Origin: Clostridiaceae bacterium AF10-41 | GTDB lineage: Bacteria; Bacillota; Clostridia; Clostridiales; Clostridiaceae | Length of the DNA: 23,604 nt | NCBI GenBank assembly: GCA_027686065.1 | Contig: JAQCTH010000056.1 | Coordinates: 1-23,604, forward strand | Reading direction: 5' to 3' | Shown here: positions 1 through 8,645 of the stretch, one piece after another | How the letters are laid out: each line of letters begins with the position of its first letter | Numbering within the stretch: the stretch's first letter is position 1 | Made by a program: the position numbers and the translations under genes | The notes under the pieces: generated by a model | Told to the model about the DNA's origin: nothing | The model's input: the letters and a program-made list of their open reading frames with translations, nothing else | The model's database searches: none

Positions 1-24
1 TCTTTCGAATTTTTGCTTTGCCAT
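1..24 (-). CDS. tuf: Elongation factor Tu, N-terminal start only (runs off the left edge)
   Basis: Only eight codons are in the window, reading MAKQKFER, the usual N-terminus of clostridial EF-Tu. EF-Tu is the GTPase that carries aminoacyl-tRNA to the ribosomal A site. An AAAGGAGG ribosome binding site lies just upstream on the minus strand, about positions 31-38. The gene follows tRNA-Thr on the same strand, as in several bacteria where a tRNA gene leads a tuf transcript. The call rests on eight residues plus context (sigH and a tRNA next door), so the family is likely but cannot be proven from this window. Confidence 0.85.
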
Positions 25-96
25 TGTAAAATCCTCCTTTAATCTTTGTAATAAACTTTGCCTAGCGTTTTCTAGCTTTTTTTGGTAATATATTTA

Positions 97-150
97 GCTC
101 ACTGCAAAGGTTAAAGCAATTTACAATCACAATAATCACTCCTGGTGAGC
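97..150 (-). other. Inverted repeat in the tRNA-Thr/tuf spacer that copies the tRNA acceptor-stem sequence
   Basis: On the minus strand GCTCAC (145-150) and GTGAGC (97-102) are 42 nt apart and can pair. The same GCTCAC/GTGAGC pair forms the acceptor stem of the tRNA-Thr just upstream. It could be a leader hairpin, a processing signal, or the relic of a second, decayed tRNA gene. No cloverleaf can be drawn in the 42 nt between the arms. Only six base pairs support it. Confidence 0.3.
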
Positions 151-162
151 GTTTAACTATAT

Positions 163-238
163 TGGAGCTCACGATCGGGATTGAACCGACGACCTCCGCC
201 TTACCAAGGCGACACTCTACCTACTGAGCTACGTGAGC
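163..238 (-). tRNA. tRNA-Thr, anticodon GGT, CCA encoded
   Basis: The minus strand folds as a full 76-nt cloverleaf. The acceptor stem is GCTCACG/CGTGAGC, the D-arm is GTAGCTCAGTAGGTAGAG, and the anticodon stem TCGCC/GGCGG encloses the loop TTGGTAA. The T-loop is GGTTCAATCCC, then come discriminator T and an encoded CCA (163-165). The loop centre GGT reads Thr codons ACC and ACU. It lies between sigH and tuf and is probably cotranscribed with tuf from the promoter at 283-311. Confidence 0.96.
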
Positions 239-282
239 ATTTCCATTTTAATATGGTTTATAGTTTAATATACCAATTATAA

Positions 283-311
283 AGTTTACTATTGTTCAAA
301 AAATTTGTCAA
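283..311 (-). promoter_or_regulatory. Probable sigma-A promoter for tRNA-Thr and tuf
   Basis: On the minus strand a perfect TTGACA (306-311) is followed after 17 nt by TAAACT (283-288), which matches the -10 consensus at 4 of 6 positions. It lies between the sigH stop and the tRNA, so the tRNA-tuf unit need not depend on sigH read-through. I see no strong terminator after sigH. Confidence 0.6.
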
Positions 312-326
312 TAAAAATTTAACGAC

Positions 327-971
327 TTATTTTTCGGTATCCAGACATTTTTCAAGCTTTCGCTTAACTCTTTGTAGTGCATTATCTATAGACTTAGCCT
401 GCCTATCTAAATCACATGCTATTTCTTGATAAGATTTGCCATCTAAATATGACTGAAGCACTTCTAGTTCAAGTTCTGATAATACCTTAGCCATCTCTCC
501 TTCTATATGCTTTAATTGTTCTTTTCCAATTATAAGCTCCTCAGGATTCGTTATCTTTAATTCAGATAAAACATCTATTAATGTTCTATCTGATTCTTCT
601 TCATAAATAGGCTTGTTTAAGGATATATATGTGTTTAAAGGGATATGTTTTTGTCTGGTTGCTGTTTTTATTGCAGTTATTATTTGTCTAGTTATACATA
701 GTTCTGCAAATGCTTTAAAACTTGTTAATTTATCAGATTTAAAGTCTCTAATAGCTTTATATAGACCTATCATTCCTTCCTGATAGATATCTTCTTTATC
801 TGCTCCAATAAGGAAATATGACTTAGCTTTGGCTTTTACAAAATTTTCATATTTAGATATCAAATATTCTTGGGCCCTTATATTACCTTTTTTTGCTTCA
901 TCAACTACTTCCTCATCTACTTTGTCTAAAAATTCTGCGAATAAGCCTTTTTCTTTTTTTGTATTCTCCAC
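327..971 (-). CDS. sigH: RNA polymerase sigma factor SigH (Spo0H), sigma-70 family
   Basis: This 214-aa protein is the transition-phase sigma factor that directs RNA polymerase to early sporulation and stationary-phase promoters. Region 2 is seen around residues 25-95, with the core-binding and -10 recognition stretch DIYQEGMIGLYKAIRDF. Region 4 with a helix-turn-helix lies near residues 155-210 (LELEVLQSYLDGKSYQEIA). The length fits Spo0H (about 215 aa). The start is GTG, preceded by AAAGGGGTGA at a suitable distance. It lies 56 nt after yacP, and the order rlmB-yacP-sigH matches Bacillus and Clostridium. A TTGACT and a TATAAT both occur in the 56-nt gap, but their 12-nt spacing does not make a standard promoter. 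Confidence 0.96.
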   Translation of the reverse strand: MENTKKEKGLFAEFLDKVDEEVVDEAKKGNIRAQEYLISKYENFVKAKAKSYFLIGADKEDIYQEGMIGLYKAIRDFKSDKLTSFKAFAELCITRQIITAIKTATRQKHIPLNTYISLNKPIYEEESDRTLIDVLSELKITNPEELIIGKEQLKHIEGEMAKVLSELELEVLQSYLDGKSYQEIACDLDRQAKSIDNALQRVKRKLEKCLDTEK

Positions 972-1027
972 TATATATCACCCCTTTAAGCCCTATAGCA
1001 TTATAGTATATATATTTAGTCAAAATT

Positions 1028-1540
1028 TTATTTGCTTCTTCTTATTTCTTCTAATTTTTTAAATATATCTTCATCCACGTTATCCCCCAAATGATTTTTA
1101 GATGAATACATATTTTTTATTGTTTTATTTTTTATTCTATTTTCCGTTTCAATAACTTCGTTATAAAATTCAAGTGCAGATATCCTAATTGCTCCTCTTT
1201 GAAAGATAGTTTGTTGTTCAAGCCAATCTGATGTAACCACATTCACCTCAAATCGCCTTCCTAAAATATGGACTTCTCTTTCTATATAAGAATCTGCTGT
1301 CTCACCATCTTTTGTAAATACTATACTAATATTTTTATTTAGGTTTTCTTTCTTTTCAATGCTTCTTTTAACCTTATGTGCATCAAATACTATTATTATC
1401 TTACAACCTTCATAGACTGAATAATTATGTAAACTATCTATTAAACTTTTTCTAGCTCCATCAAAGCTATAATCTTTTTGTACTTTTAGATTGGGCCAGC
1501 TATTTATAACGTTATATCCATCAACAAATATAATCTTCAC
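1028..1540 (-). CDS. rae1: YacP/Rae1-type NYN-domain endoribonuclease
   Basis: This 170-aa protein is a small PIN-like (NYN) nuclease. In Bacillus the homologue Rae1 enters the ribosomal A site and cleaves translated mRNAs. Visible motifs are FVDGYNVINSW near residues 5-15, with the first catalytic Asp, then IVFDAHKV near 49-56 and TADSYIER near 81-88. VVTSDWLEQQ near 100-110 supplies the later acidic residues. The start is GTG at 1540 with GAGGT upstream; an ATG overlapping it is out of frame. It sits between rlmB (17-nt gap) and sigH, the standard context. The ribosome-dependent role is by homology only. Confidence 0.92.
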   Translation of the reverse strand: MKIIFVDGYNVINSWPNLKVQKDYSFDGARKSLIDSLHNYSVYEGCKIIIVFDAHKVKRSIEKKENLNKNISIVFTKDGETADSYIEREVHILGRRFEVNVVTSDWLEQQTIFQRGAIRISALEFYNEVIETENRIKNKTIKNMYSSKNHLGDNVDEDIFKKLEEIRRSK

Positions 1541-1557
1541 ATGCTACCTCTTCAGTC

Positions 1558-2466
1558 TTAACTCTGCTTTTTTAGTAATCTTCCCTTTAGTATTTCATAC
1601 ATCATTATACCACCCGCAACTGAAGCATTTAAAGAGTTAATTTTACCTATCATAGGTATTTTGATTAATTTATCACATTTTTTAAGAGTTAATTTAGATA
1701 TTCCTCTTCCTTCACTTCCTATAACCATTGCACAAGGTCCACTAAAATTCACTTCATAGCTATATTCTTCTCCTGCTATATCTGCTCCATAAATCCATAA
1801 TCCACTTTCTTTTAACTCATCTATAGCTGCATTTATATTGGTTACTTTCGCGATTTTCATATGTTCTATTGCTCCAACTGAAGATTTATATACAGTTGAT
1901 GTGATTCCAACATTTCTTCTTTTAGGTATAATTATTCCATGAGCTCCACATAATTCTGCGGTTCTAATTATAGAACCTAAGTTGTGAGGATCTTCTATTT
2001 CATCTAGAATTACTATAAAGGGATCTTGATTCTTCTCTCTGGCATCCTTTAGCATATCTGCAATCTGACAATACTTAAATGGAGTAACTAAAGCTATTAC
2101 ACCTTGATGATTTGTACCATTACTCATACCATCTAGCTTTTTCCTATCTACTTCCTTTAATACTAATCCTTTTTCTCTTGCCATATTCAGTATAACTTTT
2201 ATAGAGCCTTCCATATTTCCATTAGCTATATATATACATTCTATTGTTCTATCACTTTTTAAGACTTCTATTACGGCATTTCTACCTATAACTAGATCTT
2301 CCCTAGTTTCTTCTTCATTTTGAATAGTAACACTTTCCTTTATGTAATTATCTCTTACATTTTTATTTTCTCTAGTAAATTGTCTTTTTCCTTGTCCTGA
2401 AGGATTTTCAAACATTTGTCTTTCCATTCTAGCCTTCATTCTAGCTTCTCTATTTCCTTTAGTCAC
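1558..2466 (-). CDS. rlmB: 23S rRNA (guanosine-2'-O-)-methyltransferase RlmB, SpoU/TrmH family
   Basis: This 302-aa SPOUT-fold enzyme methylates a guanosine 2'-O in 23S rRNA using S-adenosylmethionine. An N-terminal basic, low-complexity tail (about residues 1-50) precedes the L30e-like substrate-binding domain (GRNAVIEVLKS, about 62-130). The knotted catalytic domain follows. Its motif 1 is ILDEIEDPHNLGSIIRTAEL, motif 2 VIGSEGRGIS and motif 3 NSLNASVAGGIMMYE. The start is GTG with AAGGAG nine bases upstream; an overlapping ATG is out of frame. It sits between mrnC and yacP. The Arg/Lys/Gln-rich tail is longer than in E. coli RlmB but common in Firmicutes. Confidence 0.95.
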   Translation of the reverse strand: MTKGNREARMKARMERQMFENPSGQGKRQFTRENKNVRDNYIKESVTIQNEEETREDLVIGRNAVIEVLKSDRTIECIYIANGNMEGSIKVILNMAREKGLVLKEVDRKKLDGMSNGTNHQGVIALVTPFKYCQIADMLKDAREKNQDPFIVILDEIEDPHNLGSIIRTAELCGAHGIIIPKRRNVGITSTVYKSSVGAIEHMKIAKVTNINAAIDELKESGLWIYGADIAGEEYSYEVNFSGPCAMVIGSEGRGISKLTLKKCDKLIKIPMIGKINSLNASVAGGIMMYEILKGRLLKKQS

Positions 2467-2506
2467 ATTAAATCACTCCTTATATCTATTATATACTTTT
2501 CCTTAA

Positions 2507-2923
2507 TTATGTTAAGTATGTTTCTGTAGATTTTTCTAATATAATATTTAATCTTTCCTTATTTCCAATTAAATATAAATATCCCACTAAAGCTTCAAAT
2601 CCAGTAGCATTTCTATAGTCTATTACATCTGCATTTTTAGGAATAGTGGCAGATTTTGCATTTCTACCTCTTTTATAAATATACAATTCATCTTCTGTTA
2701 ATATATCTTCTATATTATGCATTATATTAGACTGGCTCTTGGCTTTAACATAACCTATTGCCTTTACATGAATTTTGTGTGCAGATAGATCTGTATTATT
2801 AGATAATATATAATTTCTTATATATATTTCATATACTCCATCCCCTATTAAAGCTAATTGCAAAGGATTTAATCTCCTAGCCTCTTCTATATTAAATTCC
2901 CTAACTCTTAAATCCTCTAACAT
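2507..2923 (-). CDS. mrnC: Mini-ribonuclease III (MrnC)
   Basis: This 138-aa protein is an RNase III catalytic domain without a dsRNA-binding domain. It matures 23S rRNA precursors in Bacillus. Visible are LNPLQLALIGDGVYEIYIR near residues 18-36 with the conserved acidic residues, and DYRNATGFEALVGYLYLIGN near residues 103-122, the second metal-binding helix. I chose ATG at 2923 because AAAGGAGAG sits directly in front of it. The frame stays open upstream to 2953, but that stretch runs into the cysS-mrnC hairpin and lacks a ribosome binding site. It lies downstream of cysS, the usual position. Confidence 0.95.
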   Translation of the reverse strand: MLEDLRVREFNIEEARRLNPLQLALIGDGVYEIYIRNYILSNNTDLSAHKIHVKAIGYVKAKSQSNIMHNIEDILTEDELYIYKRGRNAKSATIPKNADVIDYRNATGFEALVGYLYLIGNKERLNIILEKSTETYLT

Positions 2924-2945
2924 ATATTTCTCTCCTTTAAAGAAA

Positions 2946-2963
2946 GGCTGCAAAATTGCAGCC
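2946..2963 (-). terminator. Hairpin between cysS and mrnC (attenuator or weak terminator)
   Basis: An 8-bp perfect stem (GGCTGCAA/TTGCAGCC) with a two-base loop lies just after the cysS stop. On the minus strand it is followed by TTTCTTT, then the mrnC ribosome binding site. The interrupted U tract suggests partial termination or an RNA-processing site rather than a full stop. Confidence 0.5.
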
Positions 2964-2970
2964 CTCTAGA

Positions 2971-4371
2971 CTAATTTATTTTTTTCCATCTTACTCCTTG
3001 TGGAGTATCTTCTAGAATTATATTCCTAGCCTTCAAATCATCTCTAATTTTATCCGCTAATGCAAAATCTCTATTTTTTCTCGCTTGCTGCCTTTGCTCT
3101 ATTAAATCCTCTATTTCCTCTTCTAAACTTCCTTTTGTTGATTTTTGAAGAATTCCTAAAGGCTCTCCAAGTTCTCTTATTAAGCTTAGAGTAGCTTCAC
3201 AAAGTTCTTTTGATGACTCTATTGACACATTAGTATTTATATCTCTTATAAGGTCAAATATAGCTGTAATAGCATCTGCTGTATTAAAGTCGTCATCCAT
3301 TTTATCTATATATTTTTGTCTATAACCATTTAAAGATTCTAAATAAGCTTTTTCTTCATCATCCATATTTTCTTTTTTAACTTCACTTATTAAGTTTTCT
3401 AAATTAGAAACTGCATTATATAATCTTTCAACCGAAGATTTAGCTGATTCTAATAAATCATCACTAAAATTTAATTGAACTCTATAATGAGCAGACAACA
3501 TTAAAAATCTTATTATGTCTGGATCATACTTTTCAAGTGCATCTCTAGCAGTTAAGAAGTTATTTAATGATTTTGACATCTTTTGATTATTAACATTTAA
3601 ATATGCTGAATGCATCCAGTAATTCGCAAAAGGTTTTCCTGTTAAAGCTTCACTTTGAGCAATTTCATTTTCATGATGTGGGAATGCTAAATCCATTCCA
3701 CCTGCGTGTATATCTATTGTATCTCCTAATATTTTTTTTGCCATACAAGAGCATTCTATATGCCATCCAGGTCTTCCTAAGCCCCACGGACTTTCCCAAG
3801 CTGGCTCACCAGGTTTCTGAGACTTCCATACAGCAAAATCCATAGGATCTTCTTTTCTTTCATCAATACTTATTCTAGCTCCCGATTGAAGGTCCTCTAA
3901 ACTTTGCTTTATAAGCTTTCCATACCCATCAAACTTTTTAGTTCTAAAATAAACATCTCCACTCACTTCATAAGCATAACCTTTTTCTATTAATCCTTCA
4001 ACAAATTCAATTATATCATTTATATATTCAGTAGCTCTTGGATTTATTGATGCTCTTTTAATATTTAAACCATCAGCATCTTTATAATATTCGTCTATAT
4101 ACCTATTTCCAATATTTAAAACTGTAGTTTCTTCTTCATTTGCTTTATTTATCATTTTATCATCTATATCTGTAAAATTTTGAACGAATTTAACTTTATA
4201 TCCTCTATATTCTAAATATCTTCTTATAGTATCAAATATAATAAAAGTTCTTCCATTACCTATGTGAAAATAATTATACACAGTAGGCCCACATACATAC
4301 ATCTTAACTTCCCCTGGGGTTAGTGGTACGAATTCTTCTTTTTTTCTAGTTAAACTATTATAAACTTTCAT
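2971..4371 (-). CDS. cysS: Cysteinyl-tRNA synthetase
   Basis: This 466-aa class I synthetase charges tRNA-Cys. The HIGH motif appears as FHIGNG near residues 35-40 and the KMSKS loop as QKMSKSLNN near residues 267-275. Zinc-site residues are visible: Cys27 in VCGPT, the Cys in HIECSC and the His pair in FPHHENE. The length is standard (about 465 aa). The C-terminal tRNA-binding helices are intact ([20 protein letters not shown]). The ATG is preceded by AGGAGGT, which overlaps the short spacer after proS (11 nt). cysS is therefore probably cotranscribed with proS and so also placed under the proS T-box promoter. Confidence 0.98.
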   Translation of the reverse strand: MKVYNSLTRKKEEFVPLTPGEVKMYVCGPTVYNYFHIGNGRTFIIFDTIRRYLEYRGYKVKFVQNFTDIDDKMINKANEEETTVLNIGNRYIDEYYKDADGLNIKRASINPRATEYINDIIEFVEGLIEKGYAYEVSGDVYFRTKKFDGYGKLIKQSLEDLQSGARISIDERKEDPMDFAVWKSQKPGEPAWESPWGLGRPGWHIECSCMAKKILGDTIDIHAGGMDLAFPHHENEIAQSEALTGKPFANYWMHSAYLNVNNQKMSKSLNNFLTARDALEKYDPDIIRFLMLSAHYRVQLNFSDDLLESAKSSVERLYNAVSNLENLISEVKKENMDDEEKAYLESLNGYRQKYIDKMDDDFNTADAITAIFDLIRDINTNVSIESSKELCEATLSLIRELGEPLGILQKSTKGSLEEEIEDLIEQRQQARKNRDFALADKIRDDLKARNIILEDTPQGVRWKKIN

Positions 4372-4382
4372 TTAATTACCTC

Positions 4383-6095
4383 CTATCTTACAGATAATTT
4401 ATTTTTCTTAAACTCATCTCTAACTTTATCTATAGCTTCTTCTATTTTTATATTTTCCATTTCTGATGTTCTAAGTTTAAATTCTACTTCTCCATCAACA
4501 ATTTTCTTACCAACTGTTATCCTCATTGGTATTCCCATAAGGTCTGAATCCTTAAATTTAACCCCTGCTCTTTCATTTCTATCATCTAGTACCGCTTCAA
4601 CACCTACTAACTTTAGCTCTTCATATATCTTGTTAGCAATCTTCATTTGTTCTTCATCTTTAATGTTTACAGGAATAACATTAACATGATATGGTGCTAC
4701 AGATAAAGGCCAAACTATTCCATTTTCATCATTATGCTGCTCTATTATTGATGCCATTGTTCTTGTTACACCAATACCATAGCAACCCATTATAAATGGT
4801 TTTTCTTTACCATTTTCATCTATAAAATTAGCATTCATCGCTTCTGAATACTTTGTTCCTAGTTTAAATATATGACCAACTTCAGTTCCTCTTGATATAG
4901 TCACTTCACCACCACAAACTGGGCACTTCTCACCTTCAGTTATATTTCTGTAGTCTCCAATTATACCTTCGAAATCTCTTTTGTAATTTACATTTTCAAT
5001 ATGATATCCCGTTTCATTAGCTCCAACAATAAAATTGTACATATTAGCAACTTCTTCATCAACAAATAAAACATCTACTTTTATATTTATAGGACCGGCA
5101 AATCCAACTTGTGCATTAGTTGCACTATAAACTTCTTCTGATGTTGCCATGTTTAAGTTTACTACTCCGCCTAAAGCATTTGAAATCTTAACTTCATTAA
5201 CTTCTCTGTCACCTCTAACCATTACTGCTACTATTTTGTCATCAGCATTGTATATTAAGGTTTTAGCAAACTTTTTTTCTGTGGTGTTAAAAAATCTTGC
5301 TAATTCTTCAATTGTTCTTATATTTGGTGTTTCTATTTTGTTAATTGCTTTTAATTCTTCAATTTCTGATTTTTCTGCTGTTGAATGAGCTTTTTCTATA
5401 TTAGCTGCATAATCACATGCTGTACAAAATACTACATCATCTTCTCCTACTTCTGATTTAACCATAAACTCTGCTGAATTAGAGCCTCCTATAGCTCCTG
5501 AATCAGCTTCAACAGGTTTTGCCTCTATTCCACATCTGTTAAATATTTTAATATATGCTTCTCTCATCTTGTTATAAGAAACATCCAAACCTTCTTGATC
5601 TTTATCAAAACTGTAAGCATCTTTCATTATAAATTCTCTTGACCTCATTACTCCAAATCTTGGTCTTCTTTCATCTCTGTACTTTGTTTGTATTTGATAA
5701 AGATTTATTGGTAATTGTTTATATGATTTAATTTCATTTCTTGCAATATCAGTAAATACTTCCTCATGAGTTGGTCCAAGACAAAAATCTCTATTGTTTC
5801 TATCTTTTAATCTAAATAACTCATCTCCATAAACATCCCATCTTCCAGATTCTTGCCAAAGTTCTGCTGGCAACACTGCTGAAGCTAAGAATTCTTGTGC
5901 TCCTGCATTATTCATTTCCTCTCTTATTACATTCTCTACATTTTTTAAAACCTTTAATCCTAATGGCATGTAATTGTATATACCTGATGCCATTTTTCTT
6001 ATCATCCCAGCTCTTAACATCAGCTTATGACTATCTATTTCAGCTTCTGCTGGAACCTCTCTTAATGTTGATACTAACATATTAGACATTTTCAT
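4383..6095 (-). CDS. proS: Prolyl-tRNA synthetase, bacterial type with editing domain
   Basis: This 570-aa class II synthetase charges tRNA-Pro. Class II motif 1 lies around residues 55-80, motif 2 around [17 protein letters not shown] (near 138-154) and motif 3 near [17 protein letters not shown] (near 440-456). The INS editing domain, which clears mischarged Ala-tRNA-Pro, lies between motifs 2 and 3 at about residues 225-405. An anticodon-binding domain ends the protein. The length is typical of ProS type 1. The ATG at 6095 has GGAGG eight bases upstream. A T-box leader and a strong promoter precede it, so expression should rise when uncharged tRNA-Pro accumulates. Confidence 0.98.
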   Translation of the reverse strand: MKMSNMLVSTLREVPAEAEIDSHKLMLRAGMIRKMASGIYNYMPLGLKVLKNVENVIREEMNNAGAQEFLASAVLPAELWQESGRWDVYGDELFRLKDRNNRDFCLGPTHEEVFTDIARNEIKSYKQLPINLYQIQTKYRDERRPRFGVMRSREFIMKDAYSFDKDQEGLDVSYNKMREAYIKIFNRCGIEAKPVEADSGAIGGSNSAEFMVKSEVGEDDVVFCTACDYAANIEKAHSTAEKSEIEELKAINKIETPNIRTIEELARFFNTTEKKFAKTLIYNADDKIVAVMVRGDREVNEVKISNALGGVVNLNMATSEEVYSATNAQVGFAGPINIKVDVLFVDEEVANMYNFIVGANETGYHIENVNYKRDFEGIIGDYRNITEGEKCPVCGGEVTISRGTEVGHIFKLGTKYSEAMNANFIDENGKEKPFIMGCYGIGVTRTMASIIEQHNDENGIVWPLSVAPYHVNVIPVNIKDEEQMKIANKIYEELKLVGVEAVLDDRNERAGVKFKDSDLMGIPMRITVGKKIVDGEVEFKLRTSEMENIKIEEAIDKVRDEFKKNKLSVR

Positions 6096-6145
6096 CTTTG
6101 CTTCCTCCTATATTGTTATTTATTTTAATTCTTAAATTTCTATAT

Positions 6146-6341
6146 AAAAAAAGCCCACCCTAATTTGATTAGGGCGAACTTATCTCGCGGTACCACCTAA
6201 ATTTGTTCTCTAAAATGATAACGGTATTAAACCGATAGTTTTTTCCTATAACTCCAAAGCTGGTTCAAACCCTATTGAAAATTTTACAGCCTATGAATTT
6301 TCTCTCTGAATGGCGGATTCTACTATTCTTCTTCACTGTTT
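6146..6341 (-). promoter_or_regulatory. T-box riboswitch ahead of proS, probable specifier CCA (Pro)
   Basis: The minus-strand leader carries the T-box core AGGTGGTACCGCGA (6185-6198), which pairs with the tRNA acceptor end. A terminator follows: a roughly 12-bp stem (6153-6179, core CCCTAAT/ATTAGGG) and a run of seven T (6146-6152). Stem I shows AGAGAG near 6299-6305. The segment TTTGAACCAGC places CCA (6261-6263) at the expected specifier position; it is a proline codon, fitting the gene downstream. ATCGGTTTAATACCGTTAT forms a small stem III-like hairpin. Uncharged tRNA-Pro would favour the antiterminator. The specifier register was read by eye, without a fold. Confidence 0.92.
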
Positions 6342-6368
6342 TAAATTTATTAATTTTTAGCTTAATTA

Positions 6369-6397
6369 ATTATATATTCTCCAAAAGATTATGTCAA
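6369..6397 (-). promoter_or_regulatory. Near-perfect sigma-A promoter for the proS T-box transcript
   Basis: On the minus strand TTGACA (6392-6397) and TATAAT (6369-6374) are separated by exactly 17 nt, both perfect consensus hexamers. The start point would fall near 6362, just ahead of the T-box stem I. It lies in the 318-nt gap after ispD, so the proS-cysS-mrnC-rlmB-yacP-sigH run can be transcribed independently of ispD. Confidence 0.85.
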
Positions 6398-6413
6398 TAT
6401 TATAAAATCTCTA

Positions 6414-7082
6414 TTATACAAGCTTTTCTGCCAGTATCAGATCCTCTGGTGTAGTAACTTTTATATTAGTATACTCACCTTCATATAAGTAAACCTTATT
6501 TTTGTACATATCTACTACCATAGTATCATCTGTAACACTTATATTATTCTTCTTAACTTTATTATGACACTCCTTTATAAGATTAAATTTAAAAACTTGT
6601 GGAGTTTGAATTGCACGTAATGTATTTCTATCAGGTGTAGAAATTGAAAATTTATCTTCATTAATAACTTTAATAGTATCCTTTGGTATAACTCCAGGTG
6701 CTGCCGCTCCATAGAGTTTTGCATACTTTATCCCATCATTTATAATTCGTTCGGATGTAAAAGGTCTTGCCCCATCATGGATAATTACAATCTCAGAATT
6801 TTCTATGCACTCTAATGCATTAAAAACTGAATCTTGCCTTTCTTCTCCACCTTCTACTATCATATCAACCTTTAATGAATATTTATTCAATATCTCATCC
6901 TTACAATAATCAATTTCATCTTTAGGCAAAACCAGAATAATTTTATCTATTTGCCTACAAGCAGCAAACCTTTTTAACGTATAATATAAGATTGGCTTAC
7001 CTTTAAGCTCTATATATTGCTTACTAACTTTAGCACCCATTCTTTTACCTTTTCCACCTGCTAAAATTATTGCACTTATCAT
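6414..7082 (-). CDS. ispD: 2-C-methyl-D-erythritol 4-phosphate cytidylyltransferase
   Basis: This 222-aa enzyme transfers CMP from CTP to methylerythritol phosphate, the third step of the MEP isoprenoid pathway. The nucleotidyltransferase signature is clear: ILAGGKGKRMG near residues 6-16, then KQYIELKGKP. VIIHDGARPF near residues 98-107 is the substrate and metal site, TPQVF is near 160 and VTDDTMVVD near 179. The length is normal. The ATG has AGTAGGTGTT upstream. It follows the PIN/TRAM gene by 16 nt, so the two are probably cotranscribed. No IspF is fused or adjacent here. Confidence 0.96.
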   Translation of the reverse strand: MISAIILAGGKGKRMGAKVSKQYIELKGKPILYYTLKRFAACRQIDKIILVLPKDEIDYCKDEILNKYSLKVDMIVEGGEERQDSVFNALECIENSEIVIIHDGARPFTSERIINDGIKYAKLYGAAAPGVIPKDTIKVINEDKFSISTPDRNTLRAIQTPQVFKFNLIKECHNKVKKNNISVTDDTMVVDMYKNKVYLYEGEYTNIKVTTPEDLILAEKLV

Positions 7083-7098
7083 AATAACACCTACTTAA

Positions 7099-8190
7099 CT
7101 ATTCCTTTGGTTTCGCAAATATCATTCTTCCTGCAGCTGTTTGAAGTACAGAAGTTACTATAACTACTATTTGTTCTCCCATGAACTTTCTTCCACCTTC
7201 TACTACAATCATGGTTCCATCATCTAAATATCCAACTCCTTGAGATGCATCTTTACCATCCTTAACTACAATCACCTTCATTTCTTCCCCTGGAAGAACA
7301 ACTGGCTTAATTGCATTTGCTAATTCATTGATATTTAGTACAGGAACCCCTTGGAACTCTGCAACTTTATTTAAATTGAAATCATTAGTTATAACTTTAC
7401 CTTTAAGCTTTTGTGCAAGCTTTAATAACTTACTATCGACTTCTTGTATCTCTGGGAAATCTCCTTCCCAAATTTGAGTTTCTATATCAAGCTCTTTTTG
7501 TATTTTATTTAATATGTCAAGTCCTCTTCTTCCCCTATTTCTTTTTAGAGAATCTGCTGAATCTGAAATATGTCTCAATTCATCTAATACAAAATTAGGT
7601 ATAACTAACGGACCTTCAACAAATCCAGTTTGGCATATATCAAATATCCTTCCATCAATTATAACAGAAGTATCCAATACCTTAGCTATGTTTTTCACAG
7701 CTACTTTTGACTTCTTTTCCTTAGCACTACTTTTCTTGAGATTTACAAGAATATTTGATATGTCATCCTTCTTTTCAACAAATATACTAGCAAATATTAT
7801 TGCAAATATTAAGTTTAGTAGAACAAATAGTATTGGTCCTAACCCATAAAGGTCTATATTATATAACGGTAGTCCTAAAAGTGATGTTAATATTAATGAT
7901 ATTAACGCACCTAATCCACCATAAAGAAGCTCTGCCGCTGTAAGTCTTTGAATATTCTTTTCAATATATTCAATTGCTTTAACAATAGAGTCATAAATAC
8001 GTGGTGAAATAATATATAATATAAGTCCAAATAATAAAGTTAAAAGAATTCGTACTGATATAATTCCAACTGGTTTAGATAAAAAAGATATTTTACTTAA
8101 AGCGGTAATAGTTACTAGTATTCCACTAATAATATATCCACTTATAAAGCCTATTATAGTAAATATAACTCTTATAATCTTTTTTAACAT
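7099..8190 (-). CDS. Membrane PIN/TRAM-domain protein (YacL-like, putative RNase)
   Basis: This 363-aa protein has about four hydrophobic segments in its first 140 residues (about 5-25, 42-62, 90-110, 117-138), then a basic linker. A PIN nuclease domain follows, with VLDTSVIIDGRIFDI near residues 171-185 (Asp173 and Asp179) and VITNDFNLNKVAEF near 266-279. A C-terminal TRAM domain covers about residues 302-361. This is the architecture of Bacillus YacL, found next to ispD and disA across Firmicutes. A nuclease role is inferred from the PIN acidic residues; the substrate is unknown. The ATG has a strong GGGAGGTGA. It is the first gene of the pair with ispD. Confidence 0.92.
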   Translation of the reverse strand: MLKKIIRVIFTIIGFISGYIISGILVTITALSKISFLSKPVGIISVRILLTLLFGLILYIISPRIYDSIVKAIEYIEKNIQRLTAAELLYGGLGALISLILTSLLGLPLYNIDLYGLGPILFVLLNLIFAIIFASIFVEKKDDISNILVNLKKSSAKEKKSKVAVKNIAKVLDTSVIIDGRIFDICQTGFVEGPLVIPNFVLDELRHISDSADSLKRNRGRRGLDILNKIQKELDIETQIWEGDFPEIQEVDSKLLKLAQKLKGKVITNDFNLNKVAEFQGVPVLNINELANAIKPVVLPGEEMKVIVVKDGKDASQGVGYLDDGTMIVVEGGRKFMGEQIVVIVTSVLQTAAGRMIFAKPKE

Positions 8191-8263
8191 AATGTCACCT
8201 CCCTATAATATTGTTTTATTTATATTTTTAATTTTATTTACTCTTTTGTAAGAAGTCTATATC

Positions 8264-8291
8264 ATTATACCATATAAAGGTATTATCTAAA
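8264..8291 (-). promoter_or_regulatory. Probable promoter for the PIN/TRAM-ispD transcript
   Basis: On the minus strand a perfect TATAAT (8264-8269) is preceded by TGG, forming an extended -10 (TGn-TATAAT). A weak -35, TTTAGA, lies 16 nt further upstream (8286-8291). The start would be about 65-70 nt ahead of the ATG. Confidence 0.55.
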
Positions 8292-8582
8292 ATGAAGATT
8301 TATTAAATTCTTATTAATTTAAAATACCCCCTATAAAATAAGATTAATATTAGCTATTATTGTATTAAAGTTAATTAGCTATATAAGTTGCAACAAAATG
8401 AATAATTTTAAATATTTTATAATTAAATAAATATATAATTAATTTATAATATCTATGCGAAATTAAGTTTTATAAGCTTAAAAATTAGGCAATACTTTCG
8501 ATATTATTTGTTTGATTTTATTAAGTAAGTATTGAATTATTTAATATCATATTAATTTTATTGCTTAGTGATTAGGCCATAT
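8292..8582. other. AT-rich divergent intergenic region
   Basis: This is very AT-rich spacer between the divergent PIN/TRAM gene and the small cysteine-rich gene. I see no coding frame, RNA gene or clean terminator. The octamer TTAGCTAT occurs twice, near 8351 and 8376, which may be chance in such composition. Confidence 0.4.
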
Positions 8583-8619
8583 ATATTTTTTAATAAAGTA
8601 TACTTTTATTAAAAAATAT
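8583..8619 (+). repeat. Long AT-rich inverted repeat just ahead of the cysteine-rich gene
   Basis: Arms of about 15 nt (ATATTTTTTAATAAA and its complement) flank GTATAC with one bulged T. The centre AAAGTATACTTT is itself a perfect palindrome. It ends 11 nt before the AAGGAG of the next gene. It may be an operator or a leader hairpin. No T tract follows on the plus strand, so it is not a terminator for that direction. Confidence 0.5.
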
Positions 8620-8645
8620 CCATAGATTTTAAGGAGTTGAGGCAT

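Noticed and set aside
2924..2953. Upstream extension of mrnC by ten codons
   Set aside because: The extension lies within the cysS-mrnC hairpin and has no ribosome binding site, while ATG 2923 has AAAGGAGAG right in front.
7514..7849. 111-codon plus-strand frame antisense to the PIN/TRAM gene
   Set aside because: It is a shadow of a well-supported gene, with no ribosome binding site and no recognisable protein.
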